Positions 1 through 8,844 are shown, counted from the stretch's first letter. The stretch is DNA of 64,000 nucleotides from Pseudomonas graminis (GCF_004364335.1 NZ_SOCR01000002.1:186001-250000), one strand, 5' to 3'. Notes: generated by a model from the sequence alone, not told the origin. Numbers and translations are program-made.

Positions 1-666
1 CGCGGCAGCTTCTGGGTGCTGGCCGTCATCTCCCTGGTCATCGCCGTCCTGATGCAACTGTGCATGCCGACCTTGCCCTCCTCGCCTGCCAAGCACGGCG
101 AGAAGCAGACCGACATCCTCAAACAGCCGCGCTTTATCGCCCATGTGTTGCTGTCGGTACTGGCGTTCACCGCGATGTTCACGGCTTACACCTACCTGGC
201 CGATATCCTCCAGACCCTGGCCGGCGTTCCAACCAATCAGGTCGGCTGGTGGCTGATGGGCTTCGGTGCGGTCGGCATGATCGGCAACCAATGGGGCGGC
301 AAGCTGGTCGATCGCAGCCCGCTGGGCGCGATGGTGTTGTTCCTGGTGATTCTGAGTATCGGCATGGCCGCCGCCATTCCATTGGCCACAGACCACCTCT
401 GGCTAATCGCCGCGCTGGTCCTGTGGGGCATTGCGTATACCGCGCTGTTCCCGGTGTGTCAGGTGCGTGTCATGCAAGCCGGTGCCAAGGCTCAGGCGTT
501 GGCGGCGACCATGAATATCTCGGCGGCTAACGCCGGCATTGGCCTGGGCGCGATTTTTGGCGGGTTGGGTATCGGCCACTTCGGACTTGGGTCGCTGGGC
601 TGGATCGCGACCGGGATCGCTGCCCTGGCGATCGTGGTTGCGCTGTTGATGATGCGTAAGCAGTAA
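1..666 (+). CDS. MFS transporter, C-terminal part (5' end outside window)
   Basis: The frame is open from base 1, and the start codon lies to the left of the window. About 221 residues remain, made of six to seven hydrophobic segments, which fits the second half of a 12-helix major facilitator permease. A motif-A-like loop (GKLVDRSPLGAM) sits near residue 100 of the visible part, between two helices. The pattern resembles the DHA1 group of drug, sugar or nucleoside exporters (AraJ/YdhP-like). The substrate cannot be read from this fragment. The gene ends about 115 bases before the convergent hxlR-type gene, with no clear terminator. Confidence 0.8.
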   Translation, partial: RGSFWVLAVISLVIAVLMQLCMPTLPSSPAKHGEKQTDILKQPRFIAHVLLSVLAFTAMFTAYTYLADILQTLAGVPTNQVGWWLMGFGAVGMIGNQWGGKLVDRSPLGAMVLFLVILSIGMAAAIPLATDHLWLIAALVLWGIAYTALFPVCQVRVMQAGAKAQALAATMNISAANAGIGLGAIFGGLGIGHFGLGSLGWIATGIAALAIVVALLMMRKQ

Positions 667-781
667 GGACCCGGTCTGGCAGTGGGGCGATGATGGGTTG
701 CTGTCTTGCCAGGCACAACACGCCGAGTCGGGATGCCGCTTTTTGAGCGCGGCATTCCGGGTCTGCAATGAGAATAACCGG

Positions 782-1192
782 TCACCCAACCGCTACTTTT
801 CCTTCCCGCGCCGCCAGAATGCGCGGCAGATTGTCTTCGATCCAGGATGTCAGCCCGTCCATCTGTAAGGCAACCTCTTCGCCCATCGCCGTCAGCCGGT
901 ATTCAACGTGGGGCGGCACCACCGGCAGCGCCTTGCGCTCGACGAACCCATCCTGTTCCAGGCTCTGAAGTGCCTGCGAAAGCATCTTTTCACTCACCCC
1001 GCCGATTTTGCGCCGCAGCTCGCTGAACCGGTGCATGCCGTCCAGCAACACCACCAGTACCAGTACGCCCCAGCGGCTGCACACATGGTTGAGGATTTCC
1101 CGCGACGGGCAATCCCGAGCCAGCACCTCACCGGTACGGATTCGCTCCAGCAACGAGACGCTGCCTGCAGAGGTAGAAACGCTATCGTTCAT
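782..1192 (-). CDS. HxlR-family transcriptional regulator
   Basis: A 136-residue winged-helix protein of the HxlR/MarR-like family. The core (CPSREILNHVCSRWGVLVLV, then RFSELRRKIGGVSEKMLSQAL) carries the family N-terminal Cys followed by the helix-turn-helix. HxlR proteins are dimers that often sense electrophiles or quinones through this Cys. The ATG at 1192 is preferred; a GTG three bases upstream is possible, and AAGG lies just ahead of both. It is divergent from a QorB-like reductase, the same arrangement as E. coli ytfH-ytfG, so it probably controls that neighbour and itself. The inducer is not known from sequence. Confidence 0.85.
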   Translation of the reverse strand: MNDSVSTSAGSVSLLERIRTGEVLARDCPSREILNHVCSRWGVLVLVVLLDGMHRFSELRRKIGGVSEKMLSQALQSLEQDGFVERKALPVVPPHVEYRLTAMGEEVALQMDGLTSWIEDNLPRILAAREGKVAVG

Positions 1193-1200
1193 CACACTTA

Positions 1201-1225
1201 CCTTTTCGTACGTACTTACGAAAGG
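1201..1225. promoter_or_regulatory. Candidate HxlR operator in the divergent hxlR/qorB promoter region
   Basis: The 80-base gap between the divergent genes contains CCTTTTCGTACGTACTTACG followed by AAAGG, an imperfect inverted repeat centred on GTACGTAC. HxlR-type regulators bind such dyads next to their own start. Placement only 9 bases ahead of the regulator start suggests autoregulation. This is inference from position and symmetry. Confidence 0.45.
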
Positions 1226-1276
1226 TTAGCACGATGACTATGCTGGTCGCTCATTCCACCTCGTTCGGTAATCATC

Positions 1277-2134
1277 ATGATCGTCATCACTGGAGCATCA
1301 GGCCAGCTAGGCCGCCTCGTCATCGGTAAATTGCTGGAAACCGTGCCGGCCTCGCAGATCGTAGCGGCCGCCCGTGACCCGGAAAAAGTGGCTGACCTCG
1401 CCGCCAGGGGCGTGCAGGTTCGCCAGGCCGACTACTCACAGCCAGACACGCTTGACCGCGCCTTTGCAGGTGCCGAGAAGCTCCTGTTGATTTCTTCCAG
1501 TGAAGTGGGTCACCGGCTCGCTCAGCATCAGGCGGTGATCGACGCGGCGAAACGCGCCGGCGTCAAACTGCTGGGCTACACCAGCGTGCTCCACGCGGAC
1601 ACCTCCGCGCTGGGCCTGGCCGAAGAGCACAAGCAAACCGAGGCGGCACTGCTGCAATCCGGCGTTCCGGCGGTGGTGCTGCGCAACGGTTGGTACCACG
1701 AAAACTACACGGCGGGTGTGGCCCACGCGGTGGCGAACGGCGCGCATTACGGCAGCGCAGGTGAAGGCCGGATCAGCTCCGCCGCTCGGGCGGACTATGC
1801 AGCGGCGGCGGCCGTGGTGCTGACGTCGACGGACGATCAGGCGGGCAAGGTGTACGAACTGGCCGGCGACGAGGCCTACACGCTGAAGGAGTTCGCGGCC
1901 GAGATCGCGCGTCAATCCGACAAATCCGTCGTATACACCGACCTTCCAGAAGCCGCTTACAAGGCGGCGCTGCTGCAGGCAGGACTCCCAGAGTTTGTGG
2001 CCGAATTGCTCGCCAACTCCGATGCTGCTGCGGCCAAGGGTGCCCTTTTTGATGACAGCCGCCAGTTGAGCCGCCTGATTGGCCGGCCGACCACGCCGCT
2101 GTCCACCCGCATCGCTGAAGCACTGTCCCGGTGA
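1277..2134 (+). CDS. qorB: NAD(P)H-dependent quinone oxidoreductase, QorB/YtfG-like (SDR, NmrA type)
   Basis: A 285-residue atypical short-chain dehydrogenase. The N-terminal Rossmann motif GASGQLG is at residues 6-12, followed by RDPEK, which fits NADPH selection. The middle NGWYHENYT segment and the C-terminal LSRLIGRPTTPL segment match the QorB/YtfG pattern, which lacks the classical YxxxK pair. E. coli QorB reduces quinones with NADPH. Its partner here is the divergent HxlR regulator, so expression is probably induced by electrophilic or quinone stress. Length equals the usual family length. No strong Shine-Dalgarno is visible before ATG 1277. Confidence 0.85.
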   Translation: MIVITGASGQLGRLVIGKLLETVPASQIVAAARDPEKVADLAARGVQVRQADYSQPDTLDRAFAGAEKLLLISSSEVGHRLAQHQAVIDAAKRAGVKLLGYTSVLHADTSALGLAEEHKQTEAALLQSGVPAVVLRNGWYHENYTAGVAHAVANGAHYGSAGEGRISSAARADYAAAAAVVLTSTDDQAGKVYELAGDEAYTLKEFAAEIARQSDKSVVYTDLPEAAYKAALLQAGLPEFVAELLANSDAAAAKGALFDDSRQLSRLIGRPTTPLSTRIAEALSR

Positions 2135-2253
2135 CATTCGCTGCCGCGCCGCAACGGCACGCGGGCGACCCGCCAGCACGGGCACTGAATGATTTGCGCC
2201 GCCCAGGGTCGAAACTCATGACAGCGCACGACGCGCTGGCCAAGGAGTTTCGA

Positions 2254-2562
2254 ATGAACAGCAAATCGCTCATTGCCGGTCTGGCGATTCTGGGTAGCGT
2301 TTCCGTTGCGGGCTTTACGGTGCAGGCCGCCAATGCGACGGAGCCGACCATTCAACCTTCCAGAGATAACATGCGGGAGCTCGAAGTAGGCAGCCGTTCG
2401 CCGCAGGAATTTCAGCGTCCAGACGCCGCAATCAAGGACTGGAAAGCCAAGGGCCTGGAAGAGCCGGCCAAAATGAGCCAGTGGACGCGCATCCACGACA
2501 AATACGTCGAAGTGCAGACCACCAACGGTCAGATCACCAAGATTGTCCCGATCGAAAAATAA
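2254..2562 (+). CDS. RcnB-family periplasmic protein (first of tandem pair)
   Basis: A 102-residue secreted protein. The start at 2254 is chosen because AAGGAG lies six bases upstream and a signal peptide follows (MNSKSLIAGLAILGSVSVAG, cleavage near QAANA). The mature part ends in the RcnB signature of a DWK-x-KGL-x-x-P stretch, a W, then KYVEV and I.KIV. RcnB of E. coli is a periplasmic protein needed for nickel/cobalt homeostasis with the RcnA exporter. No rcnA is nearby, so a metal role is a family-based guess. The next gene is a paralogue 81 bases downstream, and the two are probably co-transcribed. Confidence 0.75.
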   Translation: MNSKSLIAGLAILGSVSVAGFTVQAANATEPTIQPSRDNMRELEVGSRSPQEFQRPDAAIKDWKAKGLEEPAKMSQWTRIHDKYVEVQTTNGQITKIVPIEK

Positions 2563-2643
2563 ATCGGGGCACTGACCCAGCGCGCCGGGTTCACGGGCGC
2601 GCGCCAGCTGAAAGAACGTATAAGAACGATCAGAGGAATTCCC

Positions 2644-2964
2644 ATGAACATGAAAAACCTGATGGCCTGCACGGCCATGGTCAGTTGTCTTGGTGGGGCC
2701 AGCTTCGCAGCGATGGCGCAGACCCCTGGTACGAAAAGCGTGCAGGCGGAGCACACCAATGTACATTACAAGGTCGGCGATACTACCCATGACCTTTACA
2801 AGGACGAGCGCGTCGGCGTGAAGGACTGGCAAGGCAAGGGCCTGACCGCGCCCAAAGAAGGTACGCAATGGGTACTGATCAGCGATAAATATGCGCTGAT
2901 CAACATGGAAGACGGCAAGGTCCTCGACATCGCGCCGGGCAACCTCAAACCGCTGAAAAAGTAA
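2644..2964 (+). CDS. RcnB-family periplasmic protein (second of tandem pair)
   Basis: A 106-residue secreted protein with signal peptide (MNMKNLMACTAMVSCLGGAS, cleavage after AMA) and an RcnB-like C-terminal domain: VKDWQGKGLTAP, then GTQWV, then DKYALI and a short beta-strand tail. AGAGGA lies six bases before the ATG. It is clearly related to the preceding gene, with the same layout and similar length, so a local duplication that has diverged strongly is likely. Function beyond family membership (periplasmic, metal or envelope homeostasis) is not shown by the sequence. Confidence 0.75.
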   Translation: MNMKNLMACTAMVSCLGGASFAAMAQTPGTKSVQAEHTNVHYKVGDTTHDLYKDERVGVKDWQGKGLTAPKEGTQWVLISDKYALINMEDGKVLDIAPGNLKPLKK

Positions 2965-3130
2965 CCACCGCTACGCCTGCCACCGTGCCCGACACTCGTC
3001 GGGCACCGCTTTGCCCGCCCTCTATCCAGACGCCCGGCCCTTCTGCTTTTCGCTGACAAGAAAGGTTGCACCCTAACGATCGCGCCCTCTACTCTGCGCC
3101 TCTCGTTTGTTCCCCACAGGCCCGGGTTCG

Positions 3131-4060
3131 ATGTCTTCCGTCTTGAATGTCTTGCTGCCGATCTTCGCGCTCATCCTGGTGGGCTACCTCTGTCGCCGCA
3201 CCAACCGCCTCGGGCCGACCGCCGCGTCTGAAATCAACCGAATGGTGGTCTGGCTGTGCTTGCCGGCGCTGCTGTTCACCGCCACGGCCCATGCCACCTG
3301 GGCGCAGATCTGGCACCCCGGCTTTGTACTGACCTTCACCCTGTCGACCCTGGCGATGTTCGTTATTACCCTGCTGCTGCGGCGCCGAAAGGCCGGGCAT
3401 TTTGCCGATGCCAGCATTGATGCCCTCAGCGCCTCCTACGCTAACACCGGCTATATCGGCATTCCGTTGTGCGTCATGGTGCTGGGGCAGGAAGGCCTGG
3501 AGCCGGCGCTCATCGCCTCGTTGCTGGTGGTCTGCGTGGTGTTCGGCATTGCCTTGGTGTGCATCGAAATCGGCCTGCAAAACGAGGCCCGGGTGCACCG
3601 CATTGTCCTCAAAGTGCTGCTGGCGCTGGGGAAAAACCCGCTGGTGGTCTCACCGATCCTCGGCGCCTGCTGGGCGTCGACCGGCGTGGCATTGCCGGGC
3701 GCGCTGGATAAGTTCCTCAGCCTGCTGGGTGCCGCGACGACGCCCTGTGCGTTGATTTCACTGGGCCTGTTTCTTGCCCAAAAACAGCAAGGTCCGCGTG
3801 AGGGCACCGCGCTGCTGGTGCTGATCAAGCTGATTGCCCACCCGCTGCTGACATGGTTTCTGGCGTATAGGGTGTTCCACCTGCCGCCGCTGTGGGCCAA
3901 CTCTGCCCTGCTGCTAAGCGCCCTGCCCACTGGCACCGGGCCGTTCATGCTGGCCGAATACTACAAACGCGAGGCATCGGTGGTGTCGAGCACGATTCTG
4001 ATGTCGACACTGGGTTCACTGGTGACGCTTTCGCTGTGCATTTACTACATCAACGGTTGA
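3131..4060 (+). CDS. AEC family transporter (auxin efflux carrier type)
   Basis: A 309-residue inner-membrane protein with about ten hydrophobic helices. The N-terminus (MSSVLNVLLPIFALILVGYL) and the central YANTGYIGIPLC motif, containing the family Asn-Thr-Gly-Tyr/Pro element, identify the AEC/PF03547 family, whose bacterial members move small carboxylates such as malate or malonate. A second signature is near the end (SALPTGTGPFMLAEYY). A TTG codon at 3107 would extend the frame, but ATG 3131 opens directly with the first helix. It is followed by a LysR gene in the same direction that may control it. The substrate is unknown. Confidence 0.85.
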   Translation: MSSVLNVLLPIFALILVGYLCRRTNRLGPTAASEINRMVVWLCLPALLFTATAHATWAQIWHPGFVLTFTLSTLAMFVITLLLRRRKAGHFADASIDALSASYANTGYIGIPLCVMVLGQEGLEPALIASLLVVCVVFGIALVCIEIGLQNEARVHRIVLKVLLALGKNPLVVSPILGACWASTGVALPGALDKFLSLLGAATTPCALISLGLFLAQKQQGPREGTALLVLIKLIAHPLLTWFLAYRVFHLPPLWANSALLLSALPTGTGPFMLAEYYKREASVVSSTILMSTLGSLVTLSLCIYYING

Positions 4061-4107
4061 CGGGCTGACGTCGGGCCTAGGCTCGGGAATAAGGTAGGTG
4101 CGTCGAA

Positions 4108-5034
4108 ATGAACAAGCTGGATTTGCTGAAAACCTTCGTCAGGGTCGCCGAGCTGTCGAGCTTCACCCTTGCCGGTGACGCCTTGGGCCTGCCGCGCTCG
4201 ACGGTATCGGAGCATGTGCGCAGCCTCGAAGGGTTGCTCGGCGCGCGACTGCTGTTGCGCACTACGCGCAAAGTGCAGGTAACGCCCGACGGCCAGGCGC
4301 TGTATGAGCGCAGCAAGGACCTGCTCAGTCAGATGGACGAGCTGGAAGGCCTGTTCCGCCAGGACAGTTCGGCGCTGAGCGGGCGTCTGCGGGTGGACAT
4401 GCCCACCGCCATTGCGCGGCGGCTGGTGATGCCCCGGCTGAGTGAATTCCTTGAGCGGCATCCGCTGATCGAGCTTGAAATCAGCAGCACGGACCGGCGC
4501 GTCGATCTGGTCCGCGAGGGCTTTGATTGCGTGCTGCGCATCGGCACATTGCCGGACACGCCGCTGGTCGCGCGCACGGTCGGCCTGTTCCGGATGATCA
4601 ACTGCGTGAGCCAGGGCTACGCCGACCGCTTCGGCATTCCGCAGAATCTGGACGAGTTGCAGCGGCACCGACTCATCAACTACGCACCGGCCTTTGGCAC
4701 TGCCGATGCGCTGTTCGAGTATTGCCGCGAGGGCAAGGACTTCCATGTGCCGATGCCCTGCAGCGTGACGGTCAACAACATCGAAGCTTATGAGGCGGCG
4801 TGTGTCGGCGGGCTGGGGATCATCCAGATTCCGCGCCTGGCCGACGCTTACCAGCAGCAACGCGGCGCGTTGATCGAAATCCTCCCCGAGTACCGGCCGA
4901 CGGCGATGCCGGTGTCACTGCTTTACGCCCATCGCCGGCACCTGCCCCAGCGCTGCCGGGTGTTTATGGATTGGCTGGAGGGGTTGCTCGCGGAATATGG
5001 GGTTGAGCGCAAGGGCTCGCGGGACCGGCTTTAG
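4108..5034 (+). CDS. LysR-family transcriptional regulator
   Basis: A 308-residue LysR-type regulator. Residues 1-60 hold the helix-turn-helix (MNKLDLLKTFVRVAELSSFT, then LGLPRSTVSEHVRSLEGLLG), followed by the linker and a type 2 periplasmic-binding-like effector domain. It resembles the CrgA/DmlR subgroup (ISSTDRRVDLVREGFDCVLRIG). It may regulate the AEC transporter 47 bases upstream. The last codons and the TAG stop lie inside a REP palindrome (GGGACCGGCTTTAG), so the C-terminal tail GSRDRL seems partly supplied by the repeat. Confidence 0.88.
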   Translation: MNKLDLLKTFVRVAELSSFTLAGDALGLPRSTVSEHVRSLEGLLGARLLLRTTRKVQVTPDGQALYERSKDLLSQMDELEGLFRQDSSALSGRLRVDMPTAIARRLVMPRLSEFLERHPLIELEISSTDRRVDLVREGFDCVLRIGTLPDTPLVARTVGLFRMINCVSQGYADRFGIPQNLDELQRHRLINYAPAFGTADALFEYCREGKDFHVPMPCSVTVNNIEAYEAACVGGLGIIQIPRLADAYQQQRGALIEILPEYRPTAMPVSLLYAHRRHLPQRCRVFMDWLEGLLAEYGVERKGSRDRL

Positions 5035-5041
5035 TCGGGCG

Positions 5042-5136
5042 GGTAGGACCGGCTTTAGCCGGGAAGGCGTCAGATGCCGTGCCGCAAAATCTATGGTTTG
5101 CAAACCGGCCTCTTCCCGGCTAAAGCCGGTCCCACT
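5042..5136. repeat. REP doublet (REPIN) with conserved spacer, copy 1
   Basis: A head REP (GGACCGGCTTTAGCCGGGAA, near 5047) and an inverted tail REP (CTTCCCGGCTAAAGCCGGTC, near 5112) flank a spacer of about 45 bases beginning GCGTCAGATGCC and containing GCAAAAT.TATGG. The same REP-spacer-REP layout recurs at 8938-9012 and 9055-9147. A further half REP overlaps the end of the preceding LysR gene. Confidence 0.85.
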
Positions 5137-5158
5137 AAAGCCCCCACCGTCTTCCTGA

Positions 5159-6403
5159 TCACTTCAACGCCGCGACCACCGCATCGAAGAAGGTCATCGG
5201 GTCGATGGGCTCTTTGTCCACCGGTTTGGGTTGCGCGCCGAAGGTGACGATGACCACGTTATTGGCCGGGTTGACGTAGATATTCTGACCCTGGATGCCC
5301 ACCGCCGAATAAGCACCATCTTTCACCGAGGGCGCGGTCCAGGCGGTCCACCACATGTAGCCGTAGTCGAGGGGCTTGCCGCCCTTGAGGGTGGTTGGCA
5401 GCGTTGCTTCCCTGACCCAGCCGTCCGGCAGAATCGAGGTGCCGTTGATCTTGCCGTCGTTCATGAAGAACAGCCCGAAGCGCCCGTAATCCCGCAGTGT
5501 TGCGCTGATCCCGCTGCCACCGATCTCCACGCCGTCAGGCGAGTCCAGCCACCAGGTCGCGTCGCTTTCCATGCCGAACGGCTGCCAGATCTTTTTCGAC
5601 AGGTACTCGGCGAGCGGCATCTTCACCGCACCCCGCACAATCTCGCCGAGGACCTGGGTTTCCCCGGTGCTGTAATTGTTTACCGTACCCGGCTCGGCCG
5701 CACGCGGCAGGCTCGCCATCAGCGCCATGGCCGAATGGGGCTGCTGGGAAATCTGCGCCTTGAGCAGCGCTCGCCGGTCCGACGCCGGATCGGTGTAGGT
5801 TTCGTTCCACTTCACCCCCGACGACATCATCAGCACGTTGCGCACGGTCACCCCGTCGTAGGCGCTGCCTTTGAGGGTCGGCACGTAATCCACCACCTGG
5901 GCGTCGAGGCCTTTGATCAAGCCGTCCTTGATCGCTGCGGCAGTCAGTGTCGAGGTAATGGATTTGGCCATCGACATCGACATCCAGCGAGTTTTCTCGG
6001 TGTTGCCCCGTTGATAGGTCTCGAAGACGATCTTGCCGTCCTTGATCACCAGCATTGCGGTAATGCTGTCCAGCGCTACGAAGTCATACAGGTCGTACTT
6101 TTTGCCCTCGACGGTGAAGCGCACGTTGGGCAGTTGCCGTTCCGACGTCGGCAGCGCATAGGGGTGATCGCCGGCCTTGATGGTGTGGGTGGGAAACAGC
6201 CGGCCGATGTTGCGATAGGTGCTGACAGCAAGGTCCGGGAGCATGGCGCCGTCATAGATCTGCTCGACCGTGCCGATGGGTTCCCGGGCGTGGGGGTAAT
6301 CGTCTGCCCATGCGCTGGAAACCAGCGTGGCGGCCAGCAGGCCGAAGGACAGGGTCAGCGGCCGGTTGAAGGCGGCGGGACCGGACAAGACGGGTGAGTG
6401 CAT
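5159..6403 (-). CDS. Serine hydrolase, beta-lactamase class C / 6-aminohexanoate-dimer hydrolase-like, exported
   Basis: A 414-residue protein. The ATG at 6403 is chosen because AAAGGA precedes it and a signal peptide follows (cleavage near SSAWA-DDY). The catalytic Ser-x-x-Lys is SMAK within SMSMAKSITS, and the second motif is NYSTGET, where class C beta-lactamases have Tyr-x-Asn. This arrangement and the WWLDSPDGVEIGGSG stretch are typical of NylB-like hydrolases and esterase-type penicillin-binding relatives rather than true AmpC. It probably acts in the periplasm on an amide or ester. The real substrate is unknown. It stands alone between REP elements. Confidence 0.8.
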   Translation of the reverse strand: MHSPVLSGPAAFNRPLTLSFGLLAATLVSSAWADDYPHAREPIGTVEQIYDGAMLPDLAVSTYRNIGRLFPTHTIKAGDHPYALPTSERQLPNVRFTVEGKKYDLYDFVALDSITAMLVIKDGKIVFETYQRGNTEKTRWMSMSMAKSITSTLTAAAIKDGLIKGLDAQVVDYVPTLKGSAYDGVTVRNVLMMSSGVKWNETYTDPASDRRALLKAQISQQPHSAMALMASLPRAAEPGTVNNYSTGETQVLGEIVRGAVKMPLAEYLSKKIWQPFGMESDATWWLDSPDGVEIGGSGISATLRDYGRFGLFFMNDGKINGTSILPDGWVREATLPTTLKGGKPLDYGYMWWTAWTAPSVKDGAYSAVGIQGQNIYVNPANNVVIVTFGAQPKPVDKEPIDPMTFFDAVVAALK

Positions 6404-6466
6404 GAGGTATCCTTTTTTGTCGTCGGTGACGGACGTCGGCCGATTTCCGGCAGGCCTTTTGGTTAA

Positions 6467-6492
6467 ATCGCCGGCTGAAGCCGGTCCCACTG
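6467..6492. repeat. Single REP element
   Basis: The palindromic core GCCGGCTGAAGCCGGTCCCA lies just upstream of the serine hydrolase start. It has the Pseudomonas REP stem-loop pattern seen elsewhere in the window. Confidence 0.7.
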
Positions 6493-6605
6493 AAACAACG
6501 CGCGCGCTTGAACCATAGCCCACCCGCCGGCGTTGCACCGGGGGATCAGTTCAGTGGCTTCATACCCTGACGTCTGTGATGACGTACGTGACCGAAGCGA
6601 GGGCG

Positions 6606-6638
6606 AAAAAAAACCACCGCGCCAAGGCGGTGGTTTTT
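6606..6638 (-). terminator. Rho-independent terminator of ilvE
   Basis: On the minus strand an eight-base stem (ACCACCGC / GCGGTGGT) with a short loop is followed by a run of eight Ts. It lies 22 bases beyond the ilvE stop. A-rich flanks on the other side could let it act in both directions. Confidence 0.85.
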
Positions 6639-6659
6639 GGACGTGCAGGACGCGTCGGG

Positions 6660-7679
6660 TCAGACCTTGACGATCCAGCCCGCCGGGCCATCGATGTCGC
6701 CGGACTGAATGCCGGTCAGCTCTTTGTACAAGCGCTGGGTCACGGGACCGACGTCGGTTTCGCTATGGAACACGTGGAGTTTGTCTTTGTAGCTGATGCC
6801 GCCGATCGGGGTGATCACCGCAGCCGTACCACACGCGCCGGCCTCTTTGAACAGGTCGAGCTTGTCGATGAACACTTCGCCTTCGGTGACCTTCAGGCCC
6901 AGACGGCTTTGCGCCAGTTCGATCAACGACAGGCGGGTGATGCCCGGCAGCACGGACGGCGATTTCGGCGTGATGAACTGGTCGTCGTGGGTAATCCCGA
7001 AGAAGTTGGCCGAGCCGACTTCTTCGATCTTGGTGTGGGTCAGCGGGTCGAGGTAGATGGCGTCGGCGAAATTGGCTTTCTTGGCCTCGGCGCCCGGCAT
7101 CATGCTGGCCGCGTAGTTGCCACCGACTTTAGCAGCGCCGGTGCCTTGTGGCGCGGCGCGGTCGTAGCTGGAGATCACGAAGTTGTGGGGTTTCATGCCG
7201 CCCTTGAAGTACGGGCCAACCGGGATGCAGAACACCGAAAAGATGAACTCGGGCGCAGCGCGCACGCCGATGTTGTCGCCGACGCCGATCACGAACGGGC
7301 GCAGGTACAACGCGCCGCCGGTACCGTACGGCGGGATGAAACGCTCGTTGGCGCGGACCACTTGCTTGCACGCTTCGATGAACTGCTCGGTCGGCACGTG
7401 GGGCATCAGCAGGCGGCTGCAACTGCGCTGCATGCGCGCAGCGTTCTGATCGGGACGGAACAGGTTGATCGAGCCGTCTTTGGCGCGATAGGCCTTAAGG
7501 CCTTCGAAGCATTGCTGGCCGTAATGCAGCGCGGTCGAGCCTTCGCTGATGTGCAGCACGTTGTCTTCGGTCAGGGTGCCTTGGTCCCACTCGCCATCGC
7601 GCCAGTGAGCCAGGTAGCGTTTGTCGGTCTTGATGTAGTCGAAGCCGAGCTTGTCCCAGTTAATGCTTTCGTTACCCAT
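6660..7679 (-). CDS. ilvE: Branched-chain amino acid aminotransferase
   Basis: A 339-residue PLP enzyme of fold type IV that interconverts branched-chain amino acids and their 2-keto acids with glutamate, the last step of Ile, Leu and Val synthesis. Seen features include HYGQQCFEGLKAYR near residue 70, the catalytic Lys in GSANFF / KVGGNYAAS context, and EEVGSANFFGI and PSVLPGITR, all typical of BCAT. The ATG at 7679 has GAGGG five bases upstream; longer frames lack this. The gene is monocistronic with a strong terminator downstream. Confidence 0.95.
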   Translation of the reverse strand: MGNESINWDKLGFDYIKTDKRYLAHWRDGEWDQGTLTEDNVLHISEGSTALHYGQQCFEGLKAYRAKDGSINLFRPDQNAARMQRSCSRLLMPHVPTEQFIEACKQVVRANERFIPPYGTGGALYLRPFVIGVGDNIGVRAAPEFIFSVFCIPVGPYFKGGMKPHNFVISSYDRAAPQGTGAAKVGGNYAASMMPGAEAKKANFADAIYLDPLTHTKIEEVGSANFFGITHDDQFITPKSPSVLPGITRLSLIELAQSRLGLKVTEGEVFIDKLDLFKEAGACGTAAVITPIGGISYKDKLHVFHSETDVGPVTQRLYKELTGIQSGDIDGPAGWIVKV

Positions 7680-7959
7680 GACACCCTCTATGTCCAGGCC
7701 AGCGCGGCCGGGAGTGTCCGGCGTCTGGCGTTTCATCGATAAGGCCCGGTACAGGACGCGACCCGTTCCGGTGTGTCGCCATATTACTGATTTTTCTCCC
7801 GGCAAACCGCCTTGGCGGCAGATGAGCTGAAAAAGATCCACTGCGGCCCGACGCGAGCCTTCTGGTTTGTGCCGTCTGTAGCAAAAGCATTATTGGACGT
7901 GGGCAGATTCGCCAATGTTGCCTATGGTGTGTACATCGTCTGAAACAGGAGCAGCACCC

Positions 7960-8784
7960 ATGGGTATCGATCAGTTATTTGCCGATTTGAGCAGTCTTCC
8001 CAGCATTCCCAAGGTGGCGCAGGACCTGATCAAGCAGTTCGACAGCCCGTCGTCGGACCTGGGCAGCATTGCCGGCAACATCGAAAAGGACCCGGTGATC
8101 GCGGCGAAGATCCTGCGGCTGGCCAACTCCGCGCGTTTTCGCGGGGCTCGGGAGTCGTCGAGCATTGAGGATGCGGCCATGCGTCTGGGCTTTAACACGC
8201 TGCGCACGCTCGTGCTGGCGTCGGCGGTGACCGGCGCGTTCAAGGCAGGGCCGAGTTTTGATTTGAAGGGCTTCTGGCTGAAGAGCTTTCAGGTGGCGGG
8301 GATCTGCCGTCTGCTGGCGAAACAGTCCGGTGCGGATGCGGAAATCGCCTTCACCTGCGGGGTCATGCACGACATCGGCGAACTGCTGATCCAGACCGGC
8401 GCGCCCGCTGTTGCCGAGCGTATCAACAGCGTAACCAAGACCGGGACGACCGGGCGTGCGGCGATTGAAACGTTGCAGCTGGGCTTTGGGTACCCGGAAG
8501 TCGGCGCGGAACTGGCCCGACGCTGGGGATTGCCCGAGGTTATCCAGAACGCCATCGCCTACCAGGCGCGGCCCATGCAGGCGCCCGGGGACGCGACCCA
8601 GCCCCGCATCGTTGCCCAGGCATTGACGATCTCGGCCGCCCTGGAAAATCACGGCGGAGCCACCGCGCAGGCGAAGCAGGAAGTGGATGGCCCGTTGTTG
8701 GAGGGTGTTGATCTGGAGGCGGTGTTCGCGGCGCTGCCGAAGGTGCTTGAGGATGACAAGGCGTTTGCGGAGTTGTTGAGTTAG
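7960..8784 (+). CDS. HDOD domain signalling protein
   Basis: A 274-residue single-domain HDOD protein (degenerate HD family, PF08668). Seen features are LPSIPKVAQDLIK near residue 12, the SIGNIEKDPVIAAKILRLAN-type helix, MRLGFNTLRTLVLAS, and a retained HD pair in CGVMHDIGELLIQ. HDOD proteins take part in bacterial signalling, often with cyclic-di-GMP or chemotaxis modules, and usually lack hydrolase activity. AGGAG precedes the chosen ATG by eight bases. No signalling partner lies next to it. Confidence 0.85.
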   Translation: MGIDQLFADLSSLPSIPKVAQDLIKQFDSPSSDLGSIAGNIEKDPVIAAKILRLANSARFRGARESSSIEDAAMRLGFNTLRTLVLASAVTGAFKAGPSFDLKGFWLKSFQVAGICRLLAKQSGADAEIAFTCGVMHDIGELLIQTGAPAVAERINSVTKTGTTGRAAIETLQLGFGYPEVGAELARRWGLPEVIQNAIAYQARPMQAPGDATQPRIVAQALTISAALENHGGATAQAKQEVDGPLLEGVDLEAVFAALPKVLEDDKAFAELLS

Positions 8785-8844
8785 AAGGCAACCGAGTCGC
8801 CCCGGACGCTGAGACAGCGGGAATCTCCGCTGATCCACCTATCC

